Part shown: one piece after another, positions 21,451 to 31,505 of the stretch
Layout: each line of letters opens with the position of its first letter
How positions within the stretch are numbered: the stretch's first letter is position 1
Source: Pseudorhodobacter antarcticus
GTDB taxonomy: Bacteria; Pseudomonadota; Alphaproteobacteria; Rhodobacterales; Rhodobacteraceae
Reading direction: 5' to 3'
NCBI RefSeq assembly: GCF_900110135.1
Contig: NZ_FOCO01000012.1
Coordinates: 29,005 to 93,004 of the forward strand
DNA: 64,000 bases
Made by a program: the position numbers and the translations under genes
The notes under the pieces: model-generated
Database searches by the model: none
Told to the model about the DNA's origin: nothing
What the model saw: only the letters and a program-made list of their open reading frames with translations

Positions 21451-22524
21451 TCAGGGTGCGCGACCTGTTATCCGGTTGATATGCCCCATCTTTCGGCCAG
21501 CCCGCGCATCTGGTTTGCCATACATATGCACCGCCGTGTTGCGTTCGGCCAAAAAGGCGGGCAGGCGCGCAATATCATCGCCAATCAGGTTTTCCATCAC
21601 CACATCGGCAAAGCGCGACCCGTCGCCAAGCGGCAACCCCGCCACTGCACGAATATGCTGTTCAAACTGGTCAACCGCGCAGCCGTTCTGCGTCCAATGC
21701 CCGGAATTATGGACACGCGGCGCGATCTCGTTCACGATCAACCCTTTGGGCGTCACGAACAATTCCACCCCCATCACACCCACATAATCCAGCGCGTTCA
21801 GAATGCGGGCGGCCAGCAGCACGGCATCTGTCCGCTGGCTGGGTGTCAATTTGGCGGGGATGGTGGTTGTGTGCAAAATACCTGCCAAATGCACGTTCTG
21901 TCCCGGGTCATAGGCTGCGACCGACCCATCAAGCCCGCGTGCGGCGATCACCGACACCTCATGTGTAAAGTCAATAAAGCCTTCCAACACCGCATCGGCC
22001 CCATTCATCGCAGCCAGCGCCGCTGGCGCATCGGCAGCGCTCATAATCCGCGCTTGGCCCTTGCCATCATACCCAAGGCGCGTGGTTTTCAAAATCGCGG
22101 GCGTGCCCACGGTCGCAATCGCGGCCTCCAGATCGGCGGCCGTTTTCACGGGCGCATAAGGGGCCACCGCCAACCCCAATTCAGCCAAAAACGCCTTTTC
22201 GGTCAACCGGTCCTGACTGATCGCCAGCGCGCGGCGGTTGGGGCGCAAGGGGCGCAGGGTTTCCAACAAATCCAATGCGGCGGTCGGAATATTCTCAAAC
22301 TCATAGGTGATCACATCGACCGATTGCGCAAAGGCGGTCAGCGCCGCCACATCATCATAGGGCGCACAAGTCACCATATGCGCTACATCGCCAGCAGGCG
22401 GATGCGCCCCCGGCTCAAATATATGAACCCTATACCCCAACCGGGCCGCCGCAACCGACAGCATCCGGCCCAATTGCCCACCGCCCAAAATCCCGATCAC
22501 AGCGCCGGGCAACAGATTACTCAT
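21451..22524 (-). CDS. purK: 5-(carboxyamino)imidazole ribonucleotide synthase
   Basis: ATP-grasp enzyme that carboxylates AIR to N5-CAIR in purine synthesis. The N-terminus is [21 protein letters not shown], and the middle has [12 protein letters not shown] (glycine-rich ATP loop). The ATP-grasp metal site is [10 protein letters not shown] and [14 protein letters not shown]. 357 aa is standard. Start ATG 22524 overlaps the purE 3' end by eight bases, giving purE-purK coupling. Confidence 0.97.
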   Translation of the reverse strand: MSNLLPGAVIGILGGGQLGRMLSVAAARLGYRVHIFEPGAHPPAGDVAHMVTCAPYDDVAALTAFAQSVDVITYEFENIPTAALDLLETLRPLRPNRRALAISQDRLTEKAFLAELGLAVAPYAPVKTAADLEAAIATVGTPAILKTTRLGYDGKGQARIMSAADAPAALAAMNGADAVLEGFIDFTHEVSVIAARGLDGSVAAYDPGQNVHLAGILHTTTIPAKLTPSQRTDAVLLAARILNALDYVGVMGVELFVTPKGLIVNEIAPRVHNSGHWTQNGCAVDQFEQHIRAVAGLPLGDGSRFADVVMENLIGDDIARLPAFLAERNTAVHMYGKPDARAGRKMGHINRITGRAP

Positions 22525-23002
22525 CAACCGGCTCCTCCGGGATCGACGCGGTCAACGCCGCGCGCCATGCGTCCAACCGCGCGGCCAGTTCCGGGTCCGA
22601 CAGCGCCAAAATTCCCGCCGCCATCAACCCCGCATTGGCCGCACCGGGCGCCCCAATCGCCATGGTTGCCACCGGATATCCGCGCGGCATTTGCAAAATC
22701 GAATACAAACTGTCCACCCCAGACAGCGCGCGGGTTTGCACCGGCACGCCAATCACCGGAACCCGCGTTTTCGACGCCATCATGCCAGGCAAATGCGCGG
22801 CCCCCCCAGCGCCTGCAATAATCACTTGCAAACCACGGTCCACCGCCGTTCTGCCATAGTCCCACAACCGGTCCGGGGTCCGATGCGCCGACACAATCCG
22901 CGCTTCAAACGCCACGCCCAACGCGTCCAGCATATTCGCCGCGTCTTTCATCGTCGGCCAGTCAGACTGGCTGCCCATGATGATTCCCACTTTAACGGCC
23001 AT
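22517..23002 (-). CDS. purE: 5-(carboxyamino)imidazole ribonucleotide mutase
   Basis: Class I PurE converting N5-CAIR to CAIR. 161 aa with [12 protein letters not shown] at the N-terminus, [11 protein letters not shown] with the catalytic histidine, [17 protein letters not shown] and the loop PVIGVPVQT. Together with overlapping purK this is the standard two-step bacterial route. The 160-bp upstream stretch to ydcH should hold the promoter; no purine riboswitch is seen. Confidence 0.97.
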   Translation of the reverse strand: MAVKVGIIMGSQSDWPTMKDAANMLDALGVAFEARIVSAHRTPDRLWDYGRTAVDRGLQVIIAGAGGAAHLPGMMASKTRVPVIGVPVQTRALSGVDSLYSILQMPRGYPVATMAIGAPGAANAGLMAAGILALSDPELAARLDAWRAALTASIPEEPVDE

Positions 23003-23162
23003 ACTGCCCTCCGCACCAAAATGAAGGCTGGACTATACAAGTGCGCCGCCCAAGGGCAAGTCGCAATGCCCCCAATTCGCGTTGGTGAAAATACCTTCAG
23101 GGGGGAATTTGCCGCAAGGCAAAGGGGGGGGCGCGAGCGCACCCCGCGACCGTCCCACAACA

Positions 23163-23381
23163 TCAAGCGATGATATCGGGGATCAAATCATCCTCAATAT
23201 TCACCAAACGCTCTTTCAATACCAACTTTTGCTTTTTCAACCGCCGCAGCATCAGCTGGTCGGGGTTCACGCTGGCCTCCACCGCTTTAATCGCCTCATC
23301 CAGATCGCGGTGTTGGCGCTGCATCACAGCATGGCGAATGCGCAGCATTTCATCAGGGTTCAATTCGCTGGAGGCGTTCAT
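23163..23381 (-). CDS. YdcH family protein (DUF465)
   Basis: 72-aa, highly charged, helical protein of the SlyX/YdcH type. It shows the family pattern RHRDLDEAIKAVE-like (here QHRDLDEAIKAVEAS) and LMLRRLKKQKLVLKERL, consistent with a short coiled coil. Function unknown. It is divergent from the hsp20 gene. Confidence 0.88.
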   Translation of the reverse strand: MNASSELNPDEMLRIRHAVMQRQHRDLDEAIKAVEASVNPDQLMLRRLKKQKLVLKERLVNIEDDLIPDIIA

Positions 23382-23472
23382 CGGTCACTCAACTTCAAGG
23401 TCTTTTGAGCAGTATAACGCAAGTGCGCGAAATGTGTGCGAAAACTGCGCTAAAATCCGCCCGATTGCGCCC

Positions 23473-23503
23473 CTTGCGGGCAGGCGGCCCGCATCCCATA
23501 TTT
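23473..23503 (+). promoter_or_regulatory. sigma-32-like promoter of hsp20
   Basis: CTTGCGG at 23473-23479 and CCCATATTT at 23495-23503 with a 15-bp spacer. This resembles the alphaproteobacterial heat-shock pattern CTTGAAA ... CCCATNT. It lies about 60 bp upstream of the hsp20 start. Confidence 0.5.
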
Positions 23504-23565
23504 AAAGCAGACAGGGTGCCAACCATTGGGCCCAAACGATGTGTCGCTTTGCAAAGGACAAGTCG

Positions 23566-23979
23566 ATGACAAAATTAAGCTTTGGGGCGCACCCGCACCT
23601 CCTTGGGTTTGAACAGCTGGAACGGCTGGTCGAACGCACCGCCAAAACCGCCGCCGAAGGGTATCCGCCCTTTAATATCGAGGCGGTATCAGAAAACGAT
23701 TACCGCATCACGCTGGCAGTGGCCGGTTTTGGCGATGAAGATCTGAACATCACGGTGGAAAACCGCCAACTCGTCGTCCGGGGCCGTCAGGCCGAAGATG
23801 AGGGCGATCGGATGTTTTTGCACCGTGGCATCGCCGCGCGGGCGTTCCAGCGGTCCTTTGTCTTGGCTGAAGGGGTCGATGTGGCCCGCGCCGCCCTTGA
23901 ACACGGGCTGCTGCACATCGAACTGCGCCGTTCACCGCCCGATGTGGTCGTGCAAACCATCCCAATTGATCGCAGATAA
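23566..23979 (+). CDS. Hsp20/alpha-crystallin family small heat-shock protein
   Basis: 137-aa holdase (IbpA-like). The alpha-crystallin domain starts at PPFNIEAVSENDYRITLAVAG and runs to ALEHGLLHIELRR. The conserved motif A-x-x-x-GLL-x-I-E-L is present (AALEHGLLHIEL). Start ATG follows AAAGGAC. A sigma-32-like promoter precedes it. The DUF1150 gene begins 10 bp after its stop, an arrangement common in Rhodobacterales. Confidence 0.93.
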   Translation: MTKLSFGAHPHLLGFEQLERLVERTAKTAAEGYPPFNIEAVSENDYRITLAVAGFGDEDLNITVENRQLVVRGRQAEDEGDRMFLHRGIAARAFQRSFVLAEGVDVARAALEHGLLHIELRRSPPDVVVQTIPIDRR

Positions 23980-23989
23980 GGAGCGTTTT

Positions 23990-24217
23990 GTGAACACACC
24001 TTTTAATCAAATGCCCGCAATGGGCGACCGAATTGTCTATGTCCGCGCGGTGGAGGTGGCTGATTTACCATTGTCCCTGCAAGAACAGGCTGAAGGGCTG
24101 ACACAGATTTACGCAGTTCACAGCACGGATGGTGCGCAATTGGCGCTGGTCGCGGATAAAAAACTGGCCTTTGCGCTGGCTCGCGAAAACGATCTGGCCC
24201 CGGTCAGCGTGCATTGA
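23990..24217 (+). CDS. DUF1150 family protein
   Basis: 75-aa conserved protein (IVYVRAVEVADLP ... YAVHSTDGAQLALVADKKLAFALARENDLAPVSVH). The last 40 residues are the DUF1150 core. I chose GTG 23990 as start because AAGGAG sits at ideal spacing; a later ATG (MPAMGDR) is an alternative. It is likely co-transcribed with hsp20, suggesting a stress-linked role. Function unknown. Confidence 0.85.
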   Translation: MNTPFNQMPAMGDRIVYVRAVEVADLPLSLQEQAEGLTQIYAVHSTDGAQLALVADKKLAFALARENDLAPVSVH

Positions 24218-24256
24218 TGTGGGTCGTGCCCCGCTGCATGCGGGGCGCGACCCCTG

Positions 24257-25372
<1,116 letters not shown>

Positions 25373-25378
25373 TTACGC

Positions 25379-25879
25379 ATGGCTGGCTCCAAACTCGACC
25401 CGATTGACCGCCAGATTCTTGCGGAACTGCAAGCAGATGGGCGCATGACCAATGTGGAACTGGCCAAGCGGGTGGGCATTTCCGCGCCGCCCTGCCTGCG
25501 CCGCGTGCGCACGTTGGAGGAAACGGGTTATATCAAAGGCTATCACGCCGATATTGACGCGCGCGAAATGGGGTTTGAAGTGCAGGTGTTCGCGATGGTG
25601 CGCCTTCATTCGCAGGCCGAAGGCGATTTGTCGGCGTTTGAAAACCGCTGCCGCGCGTGGCCTTTGGTCCGCGAATGTCACATGCTGAATGGCGAAATCG
25701 ACTTCATTTTGAAATGCGTAGCGCCCGACCTGTCCAGTTTTCAAAGCTTTCTGACCGGGGATTTGCTGAAAGCGGACAATGTCGCCAGCGTCAAAACCAG
25801 TCTGGTCATTCGCGTTGCCAAGGATGATCCCGGTGTGCCGTTTGACGTGCTAGAGGCGCGTCTTACGCGAAATGCATGA
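25379..25879 (+). CDS. Lrp/AsnC family transcriptional regulator
   Basis: 166 aa. The N-terminal helix-turn-helix is LDPIDRQILAELQADGRMTN then VELAKRVGISAPPCLRRVRTLEE. The C-terminal RAM/AsnC ligand-binding domain follows (VQVFAMVRLHSQAEGDLSAF ... CHMLNGEIDFILKCVAPD). Close in type to Lrp itself. The ribosome-binding site is AAAGGGAA. It is divergent from trxB and followed by a strong hairpin terminator. The target genes are unknown; autoregulation of the shared upstream region is likely. Confidence 0.93.
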   Translation: MAGSKLDPIDRQILAELQADGRMTNVELAKRVGISAPPCLRRVRTLEETGYIKGYHADIDAREMGFEVQVFAMVRLHSQAEGDLSAFENRCRAWPLVRECHMLNGEIDFILKCVAPDLSSFQSFLTGDLLKADNVASVKTSLVIRVAKDDPGVPFDVLEARLTRNA

Positions 25880-25929
25880 GGCGAAAACCATCGCCAAACA
25901 CCTGAAATTTAGGGTTTAAAAACAAAAGA

Positions 25930-25979
25930 GGCGGCCCCGTCACGATATGCCAGAGGAGCATATCAGGGCCGCCCTTTTT
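25930..25979. terminator. bidirectional hairpin terminator after the Lrp gene
   Basis: Nested stems GGCGGCCC / GGGCCGCC and GATATGC / GCATATC with a seven-base loop, followed by five Ts on the plus strand. On the minus strand the hairpin is followed by TCTTTTGTTTTT, so it can also stop a leftward transcript, such as the putative small RNA to its right. Confidence 0.85.
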
Positions 25980-26084
25980 GAAACCTGGCCGTTATGACGG
26001 GAAGAGTGCCTTGGGCCCGGTCGCCCTGTGGTCTTATCGCGCTTGCCGTCCGAACCTCCGTTGATCCACACTCTCGCGCTTCAC
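25930..26084 (-). ncRNA. putative structured small RNA
   Basis: The roughly 370-bp gap between the Lrp gene and the 52-codon gene holds no clear gene on the plus strand. On the minus strand there is a promoter-like TTGACA-N17-CATGTT (26119 to 26091) and about 155 nt later the hairpin terminator. Between them, GTTATGA pairs with TCATAAC (26087-26093 with 25991-25997) and AGAGTG with CACTCT, enclosing about 100 nt. This suggests a rod-like RNA of 6S-like size. The outer helix begins slightly before the predicted start. A 16-codon frame starting at GTG 26084 and ending TAA is also present. I do not recognise the RNA family. Confidence 0.3.
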
Positions 26085-26090
26085 AATCAT

Positions 26091-26119
26091 AACATGGCTG
26101 AATTGGGGCGGGTTGTCAA
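26091..26119 (-). promoter_or_regulatory. promoter-like sequence for the leftward small transcript
   Basis: On the minus strand, TTGACA (26119-26114), a 17-bp spacer and CATGTT (26096-26091), with TATGAT overlapping a few bases later. The -35 is perfect; the -10 is modest. Confidence 0.4.
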
Positions 26120-26204
26120 AGTTAATTGTTTTTTCGCCATGTTCTGGCGGGTAATCCGGGCGGCTTGGCCGGGATTGTTGCGCGATTTATGCAAAATCGG
26201 GCAG

Positions 26205-26232
26205 GAATGTGGCCAAATCTGCGGCCACATTC
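26205..26232 (-). terminator. hairpin downstream of the 52-codon gene
   Basis: A perfect 10-bp stem GAATGTGGCC / GGCCACATTC around an eight-base loop, 16 bp past the stop codon of the small gene. The following minus-strand bases (CCTGCCCGATTTTG) contain only a short T run, so termination would be partial. Confidence 0.5.
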
Positions 26233-26248
26233 TGAATTTGATGATTCG

Positions 26249-26407
26249 TTACTTGGCCGCGATGGCGCGGGGCGTTTGCCCTTGGGCAGACGCGGAAATG
26301 GATTTGAACGCAGCCGGTTTGCTGCGCGTGGCGCGCGCAAAGGGCATGGCGGGCATGGGCTGCGCGCTGGTGGCGATGGTGGATTTCATCCAACGTGGGG
26401 TTTTCAT
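26249..26407 (-). CDS. small basic protein, 52 residues, unknown function
   Basis: Short gene reading MKTPRWMKSTIATSAQ followed by PMPAMPFARATRSKPAAFKS and ending RAIAAK. It is supported by an excellent ribosome-binding site (CGCAGGAGCAAACC directly before ATG), a defined stop and a 10-bp hairpin just downstream. The product is very basic, with Lys/Arg and Pro throughout, no cysteine and no membrane segment. I recall short proteins beginning MKTPRW in Rhodobacteraceae, but cannot name a family. It is separated from pgeF upstream by 250 bp, so it probably has its own promoter. Confidence 0.6.
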   Translation of the reverse strand: MKTPRWMKSTIATSAQPMPAMPFARATRSKPAAFKSISASAQGQTPRAIAAK

Positions 26408-26657
26408 GGTTTGCTCCTGCGGTCATTTGTTGATGCCAATATCGCGGGGCAATGGGGCGGGGATTTGGCAAAGTACTGGGTTTGTCGAAAATTTTAAGGG
26501 CAACGGGCAGGGTGATTAAGGCAAACCCGCCTTATCGCTTTGCGCCTTTATTCCTTGGGGAAATGCTTGGTTGCGGCGACAATTTGGCCAAAACCAAAGG
26601 GATTGTTTCCAAACTTACGGCAAATTCGCGGCACATATCGCCCAGCGTTTGCCGCAA

Positions 26658-27410
26658 TTACAGCCGGATCACCGCAATCAGGCGGCCATAATCGGCCTCA
26701 TTGCGGTGGGTGGTGCGGCGATAGGAAAAGAATCGCGCCTCGTCACTATAAGTGCAGTGGCGGGTCCATTCCGCATGGCCCACCCCCGCCGCCCGCAGGC
26801 GCGACAATCCATAAGCGGGCAAATCAAACAGCGCACGGTCGCCTGCGCCATTGGCAAAAAACCGGGCATGGGCCGGGTCATCCTCCAAAAACGTTTCCAA
26901 AAACTCTGGTCCCACTTCATAGGCGGCTTGGGAAATGCAGGGACCAATGATGGCGGTGATGTCGGCGCGCGCGGCCCCCAACCCCTCCATCGCGTCCAGT
27001 GTCGCCTCCAGCACCCCGTCTTTGACGCCGCGCCACCCGGCATGCGCCGCCCCGATCACGCCTGCGCGGGCGTCGGCAAACAGCACGGGCTGGCAATCGG
27101 CGGTCAAAATCCCCAGCGCTGTGCCGGGGGTGCGCGTCACCATCGCATCGGCGCGGGGGCGCGTGGTCAGGGGGCCGTCCGCCACCACCACATCCGCGGA
27201 ATGGACTTGATGCACGGTCAACAATTGCGCCACTTCGACACCCATCGCATTTGCCACCCGCGCGCGGTTTATCGCCACCACATCGGCCTGATCGGTGCTA
27301 CCGGGGCCACAGTTCAGCCCCGCGAATATGCCCGATGATGCCCCGCCTTTGCGGGTGAAAAACCCGTGTTGGACCGGGGCCAGCGCGTCAGATGTGATAA
27401 TTTCCAGCAT
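26658..27410 (-). CDS. pgeF: peptidoglycan editing factor PgeF (DUF152, YfiH/laccase-domain)
   Basis: About 250-aa multicopper-oxidoreductase-like protein now linked to removal of misincorporated residues in peptidoglycan precursors and to purine nucleoside phosphorylase activity. Motifs: HGFFTRKGGASSGIFAGLN, ADCQPVLFAD, AAHAGWRGVKDGV and CTYSDEARFFSYRR, which carry the conserved Cys/His metal ligands. Start ATG 27410 was preferred; an in-frame TTG nine bases earlier is possible. It is almost contiguous with the MidA-like gene (stop at 27412), suggesting coupling in an lgt-midA-pgeF operon. A CGGCAAA/TTTGCCG hairpin lies just after its stop. Confidence 0.92.
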   Translation of the reverse strand: MLEIITSDALAPVQHGFFTRKGGASSGIFAGLNCGPGSTDQADVVAINRARVANAMGVEVAQLLTVHQVHSADVVVADGPLTTRPRADAMVTRTPGTALGILTADCQPVLFADARAGVIGAAHAGWRGVKDGVLEATLDAMEGLGAARADITAIIGPCISQAAYEVGPEFLETFLEDDPAHARFFANGAGDRALFDLPAYGLSRLRAAGVGHAEWTRHCTYSDEARFFSYRRTTHRNEADYGRLIAVIRL

Positions 27411-27411
27411 A

Positions 27412-28482
27412 TCAGTCAAACCCCGGCGGCGCTGGGGCGTGGGGGGGAAACAGGGCCAGCGCCTTGAACAAGCTTCCCATTTCTTCGGCCCGGGTCAAGC
27501 GTTGAGTGGCGGCCAGATGATTTTCCAGCGCGGCCCCGTTCACCCCCCGCGCAAGGCGTTCGGCCCGCGCCCCAATGCCCAAACGGGCCAACAGCGCGCC
27601 TTGGTCGGTCAACCCAGTTGCGCGCGCAGGGTCTGCAGCCAGCGCCAACGCTTCAAAATCCACATGGGCGGTCAGGTCGGCGTGGCCGGGCGCGGTGAAC
27701 GGATCGGCAAAGGCGTGGCCTTGCATCGCTTGCAGCGTGTCGCCTTTGGACCGCCAGTTGCCATAATCAATGATCACCGCTGCCCCCCCGTGGCCAGCGA
27801 TCTGCGCGCCAATCCGCGCCATAATCGGGGTGGCATCGGGGCGCAGTTCCACCACATCGCCGGGGTTGGTATCCGCCAAACGCCCGTCCAATACGGCAAA
27901 GGGCAAGGGGGGCGCATAGCCTTTGACCAACCGCCCGTCTGCCGCCCCCACGATCGTATCGCACCACCCTTGCACATGGCGGGTCACTTGCCGAATGGGC
28001 AGCGCGTCAAAAAATTCATTCGCAATCAGATAGATCGGCGCATCGTCCGGCACAGCGCCCAAATTATCCGCCCAATGCACCGCACCCGGCAGTGCCGCGC
28101 GCTGTGCCGCACGCAAAGGCGTTGACGCCTCCACCAGCCACACCTCGGCTGCGGCGTGAAACCCCGGCACGCCGCGGGTGGCGCGCAGCAAATCCGCCAT
28201 CAACGTGCCGCGGCCGGGGCCAAGTTCGGCCAGCACAAACCGCGCAGGCGCACCTTGATCGACCCAAGCTTGCGCCAAACACAGGCCCAGCAATTCGCCA
28301 AACATCTGGCTGATTTCGGGTGATGTGATGAAATCACCAGCCCGCCCCAACGGGTCGCGGGTGGTGTAATAGCCATGATCGGGGTGCAGCAGACAGGCCT
28401 GCATATAATCGGCCAAAGGTAGGGGGCCATTGGCGGCAATCTGTGCCAACAACAAGGATTCTAAGGTCGTATCAGGCAGCAC
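27412..28482 (-). CDS. MidA/NDUFAF7-like SAM-dependent methyltransferase (DUF185)
   Basis: 356 aa. N-terminal [20 protein letters not shown] and [16 protein letters not shown] are signatures of the MidA/NDUFAF7 family; the SAM-binding loop is [17 protein letters not shown]. Mitochondrial NDUFAF7 methylates an arginine of a complex I subunit; the bacterial target is unproven. The start is GTG 28482 and overlaps the lgt 3' end by 11 bp. It forms a compact minus-strand operon with lgt and pgeF. Confidence 0.92.
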   Translation of the reverse strand: MLPDTTLESLLLAQIAANGPLPLADYMQACLLHPDHGYYTTRDPLGRAGDFITSPEISQMFGELLGLCLAQAWVDQGAPARFVLAELGPGRGTLMADLLRATRGVPGFHAAAEVWLVEASTPLRAAQRAALPGAVHWADNLGAVPDDAPIYLIANEFFDALPIRQVTRHVQGWCDTIVGAADGRLVKGYAPPLPFAVLDGRLADTNPGDVVELRPDATPIMARIGAQIAGHGGAAVIIDYGNWRSKGDTLQAMQGHAFADPFTAPGHADLTAHVDFEALALAADPARATGLTDQGALLARLGIGARAERLARGVNGAALENHLAATQRLTRAEEMGSLFKALALFPPHAPAPPGFD

Positions 28483-29350
28483 GCCGCGCCCGCCAGATCA
28501 AATACAGCCCCACCGCGATCATCGGCACCGACAGCGCTTGCCCCATCGTCACCCCGTACCCCCCCGTTTGAAACGCAAGGCCCAAAGGGTTGCCGTCCGT
28601 CACAAACTGCGCGTCGGGTTGGCGGAAAAATTCCACGAAAAACCGCGCGGCACCGTAGCCGGCAAGAAACAGCCCCGCAATTTGGCCCGGCCGCGACAGC
28701 CAGCCAGATCGGAACACCAACCACAACAGCGCCGCGCCCAGCAACAGCCCCTCCAGCCCCGCCTCATAGAGTTGGCTGGGGTGGCGGGCGCAAATGCCGA
28801 TCACATCGGGGCAATATTGCGCCGCATCCCCCGGAAAGGCCACGCCCCACTGCATATCGGTCGCGCGCCCCCACAGCTCGGCGTTGATGAAATTGGCAAT
28901 TCGGCCCAGCAAAATACCGGGGGGGGCGGCCAGTGCCAGCAAATCGGCGGCAGGCAGCAGCGGGATTTTTTCCATCCGAAAAAACACATAGCCCGCGATG
29001 ACCACGCCCAAGAACCCACCGTGAAACGACATGCCCCCTTGCCAGACCTTCAAAATCTCGGTCGGGTGCGACAGGTAATACCCGGGCTGGTAAAACAACA
29101 CGAACCCCAATCGCCCACCCAAAATCACCCCCGCGATGATCCATGTCAGCAAGCGTTCCACCTGATCGGCGGTCATCGGCGGTTTGCCCGCCCACAGGTT
29201 TGGGGCCAGCGCGCGCAGCACCAACCGCCACCCCACCAACAGCCCCACGATATAGGCCAGCGCGTACCAGCGCAGCGCGAATGTCATCCCGCCAACGCTG
29301 ATCGAAAACAGGTCGGGCGACAGGTTTGGAAAGGCGATATAGCCTTGCAT
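28472..29350 (-). CDS. lgt: prolipoprotein diacylglyceryl transferase
   Basis: Integral inner-membrane enzyme that adds diacylglycerol from phosphatidylglycerol to the lipobox cysteine of prolipoproteins. About 292 aa and seven predicted helices. Signature [14 protein letters not shown] and the motif [16 protein letters not shown] are present, along with [13 protein letters not shown]. Two adjacent ATGs (29353, 29350) follow AAAAGGA; the second has better spacing. A much longer open frame upstream was rejected. It is divergent from ubiK. Confidence 0.96.
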   Translation of the reverse strand: MQGYIAFPNLSPDLFSISVGGMTFALRWYALAYIVGLLVGWRLVLRALAPNLWAGKPPMTADQVERLLTWIIAGVILGGRLGFVLFYQPGYYLSHPTEILKVWQGGMSFHGGFLGVVIAGYVFFRMEKIPLLPAADLLALAAPPGILLGRIANFINAELWGRATDMQWGVAFPGDAAQYCPDVIGICARHPSQLYEAGLEGLLLGAALLWLVFRSGWLSRPGQIAGLFLAGYGAARFFVEFFRQPDAQFVTDGNPLGLAFQTGGYGVTMGQALSVPMIAVGLYLIWRARRAA

Positions 29351-29514
29351 CATAAATCCTTTTGCAGCGTGACGCGCGTGGGTCGTCTTGTCGGGCGCGC
29401 ATCCGCTGATGTCAACCAATTCGCCGCAAGGCGGCCTTGCGCCTTGGCCTTGTCGTGGCCGCCCCAAACCGCCATATATGCAGCACAACACCGGAACCAA
29501 AGCAGGAGGCCCCG

Positions 29515-29766
29515 ATGCAGACCCGTAACAAATTCTTTGACGATATGTCGCAGTTGATGACCAACGCGATGGGCGTCGCCCAAGGGGCCAAGACAGAGGC
29601 CGAAACCGCGATGAATTCGATGGTGGACCGTTGGCTCGCCAGCCGTGATTTCGTCACGCGTGAGGAATTTGACGCCGTGCGCGGCATGGCCCAAAAAGCA
29701 CGCGAGGAAAATGCGGCCCTGTCCGCCCGCCTTGACGCGCTTGAGGCGAAAAAGACCAAAGCCTGA
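29515..29766 (+). CDS. ubiK: accessory factor UbiK family protein (BMFP)
   Basis: 83-aa coiled-coil protein that aids ubiquinone biosynthesis and can cause membrane fusion in vitro. It shows [20 protein letters not shown] and the C-terminal heptads [20 protein letters not shown] then [15 protein letters not shown], the standard BMFP layout. The ribosome-binding site AGGAGG is perfect. It is divergent from lgt and five bases upstream of the kinase-like gene, so probably co-transcribed with it. Confidence 0.88.
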   Translation: MQTRNKFFDDMSQLMTNAMGVAQGAKTEAETAMNSMVDRWLASRDFVTREEFDAVRGMAQKAREENAALSARLDALEAKKTKA

Positions 29767-29771
29767 CTGGC

Positions 29772-30647
29772 GTGACCCTGATCATCGCCTGTGACGGCGG
29801 CGGCACGGGGTGCCATGTTGTGATCGCCGATCTGGCGGGCCGCGTGTTGGCGCAAGGGGCGGGCGGTCCGGCCAATGTCACCACTGATTTTGACGCCGCT
29901 TTGGCCAATTTGCGTGCGGCCTTGGCGCAGGCGGTGGCGCAGTCGGGTGGGCTGGATGTTTCAAATGCTGTGGCGCATTTCGGCCTTGCGGGCGTGACAT
30001 CTGCGCAGATGACCCAGCGGGTGGCGCAAGCGCTGCCCTTGCGCAATATCTGCGTGACGGGCGACCAAGGCGTGGCGCTGGCGGGGGCGCTGGGGGGCGG
30101 TGACGGGGTGCTGATGGCCCTGGGCACCGGCACCATCATCGCCAGCACAAAGGGTGGGCAGGTCATGCGGATTGGCGGCTGGGGGCTGCAGCTGTCGGAC
30201 CAAGCATCGGGTGCATGGTTGGGGCGTTGCGCATTGGAACAAACCCTGAGGTGCCATGACGGGTTGGATGCCTTTTGCGATCTGACCCGCGATACTTTTG
30301 ATGAATTTCAACGGGATCCCCTTGCGATGGTTGCCTTTGCCGCCACGGCAAAACCCGCCGATTACGCTCGGTTTGCGCCGCAAGTGGTGCAGGCGGCGGC
30401 GGCAGGTACGCCCGGCGGGGTGCAGTTGATGCAGCGGGGGGCGGCCTATCTGTGCCGCGCGCTGGGGGTGTTGGCGTTTGCCCCGCCTGACGTGCTGTGC
30501 CTAACGGGCGGCGTTGGCCCGCATTATGCGCCCTATTTGCCAAAGCTTGTGCAAGCGGCGATCACGCCCGCCAAAGGCAGCGGGCTGGACGGGGCGCTGC
30601 ACCTTGCCCTTGCGCGCCAGCGGGCGCAAACCAACCGCCCCGCTTAA
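29772..30647 (+). CDS. BadF/BadG/BcrA/BcrD ATPase family protein (N-acetylglucosamine kinase-like)
   Basis: 291-aa actin-fold ATPase. The phosphate-1 loop is IIACDGGGTGCHVVIADLAG, phosphate-2 is LMALGTGTIIAS, and GGWGLQLSDQASGAWLGR is typical of bacterial GlcNAc/glucosamine kinases of this family. LCLTGGVGPHY supplies the adenosine motif. The start is GTG 29772, five bases after ubiK. No amino-sugar genes are adjacent, so the sugar specificity is inferred only from family resemblance. Confidence 0.85.
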   Translation: MTLIIACDGGGTGCHVVIADLAGRVLAQGAGGPANVTTDFDAALANLRAALAQAVAQSGGLDVSNAVAHFGLAGVTSAQMTQRVAQALPLRNICVTGDQGVALAGALGGGDGVLMALGTGTIIASTKGGQVMRIGGWGLQLSDQASGAWLGRCALEQTLRCHDGLDAFCDLTRDTFDEFQRDPLAMVAFAATAKPADYARFAPQVVQAAAAGTPGGVQLMQRGAAYLCRALGVLAFAPPDVLCLTGGVGPHYAPYLPKLVQAAITPAKGSGLDGALHLALARQRAQTNRPA

Positions 30648-30742
30648 GCCCGGTTTTGCCGAGTGACTTGCCGGGTGACTTGGCGGTTGACATGGGGCCA
30701 AAAACCATGACCCTGCACCCTTGTATGGTAGAACCAAAGGGG

Positions 30743-31492
30743 ATGGATTTGGGCAGACTTTCAGGCAAACGCGCTTTTGTGACGGCGGCGGGACAAGGCA
30801 TCGGGCGGGCGGCAGCATTGGCGATGGCGCGCGAAGGGGCGCAAGTTTTTGCCACCGATATCAACGGTGATGCGCTGCAAACCTTGGCAGGTGACGGGCT
30901 GCAAACGCATCTTTTGGACGTGCGCGACAAAGCGGCTGTTGCCGATATGGCCGCCAAAATCGGCGCGGTTGATATTTTGTTCAACTGCGCGGGCTTTGTG
31001 GCGCATGGCACGATTTTGGATTGCGACGAAGATCAATGGGCGTTCAGCGTCGATCTGAACATGACCGCAATGTACCGCGTGACGCGCGCGTTTTTGCCCG
31101 CCATGCTGGCCCATGGCGGCGGGTCGATTATCAACATGTCGTCGGTCGCATCCTCGATTATCGCAGCCCCCAACCGCTTTGTTTATGCCGCAACCAAGGC
31201 CGCTGTGATCGGCATGACCAAGGCGATTGCCGCCGATTTCATCACCCAAGGCATCCGTTGCAACGCGATTTGCCCCGGCACCATCGACAGCCCGTCGCTG
31301 GCGCAGCGCATGACCGATCTGGGCGGCGGCGATTACGAAAAGGGCCGCGCGGCCTTTATGACCCGCCAACCGATGGGCCGCCTTGGCACGCCCGAAGAAA
31401 TTGCAAATCTGGTGGTGTATTTGGGGTCTGATGACAGCAGCCTAACCACCGGGGCCGCCCATGTGATTGATGGCGGCTGGTCCAACACTTGA
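30743..31492 (+). CDS. SDR oxidoreductase, 2-keto-3-deoxy-L-fuconate dehydrogenase-like
   Basis: About 249-aa short-chain dehydrogenase. The NAD-binding motif is VTAAGQGIGRAAALAMA, then NCAG and the catalytic Ser ... YAATK arrangement (MSSVASSI, FVYAATKAAVIG). The C-terminal RQPMGRLGTPEEIANLVVYL and IDGGWSNT are common in FabG-like and DHRS6-like enzymes. Resemblance is best to enzymes acting on 2-keto-3-deoxy-L-fuconate. The adjacent FAH-type hydrolase supports an acidic-sugar pathway. In-frame ATGs upstream (30707, 30725) are possible starts; I chose the one matching family N-termini. Confidence 0.75.
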   Translation: MDLGRLSGKRAFVTAAGQGIGRAAALAMAREGAQVFATDINGDALQTLAGDGLQTHLLDVRDKAAVADMAAKIGAVDILFNCAGFVAHGTILDCDEDQWAFSVDLNMTAMYRVTRAFLPAMLAHGGGSIINMSSVASSIIAAPNRFVYAATKAAVIGMTKAIAADFITQGIRCNAICPGTIDSPSLAQRMTDLGGGDYEKGRAAFMTRQPMGRLGTPEEIANLVVYLGSDDSSLTTGAAHVIDGGWSNT

Positions 31493-31505
31493 AAGGAACG
31501 ACGAT

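Noticed and set aside
25930..26119. Signal recognition particle (4.5S) RNA.
   Set aside because: The conserved GGAAGNAGCA apical motif is absent.
26028..26519. A 163-codon plus-strand frame spanning the small-gene region.
   Set aside because: It lies antisense to the 52-codon gene, crosses two hairpins and shows no family pattern.
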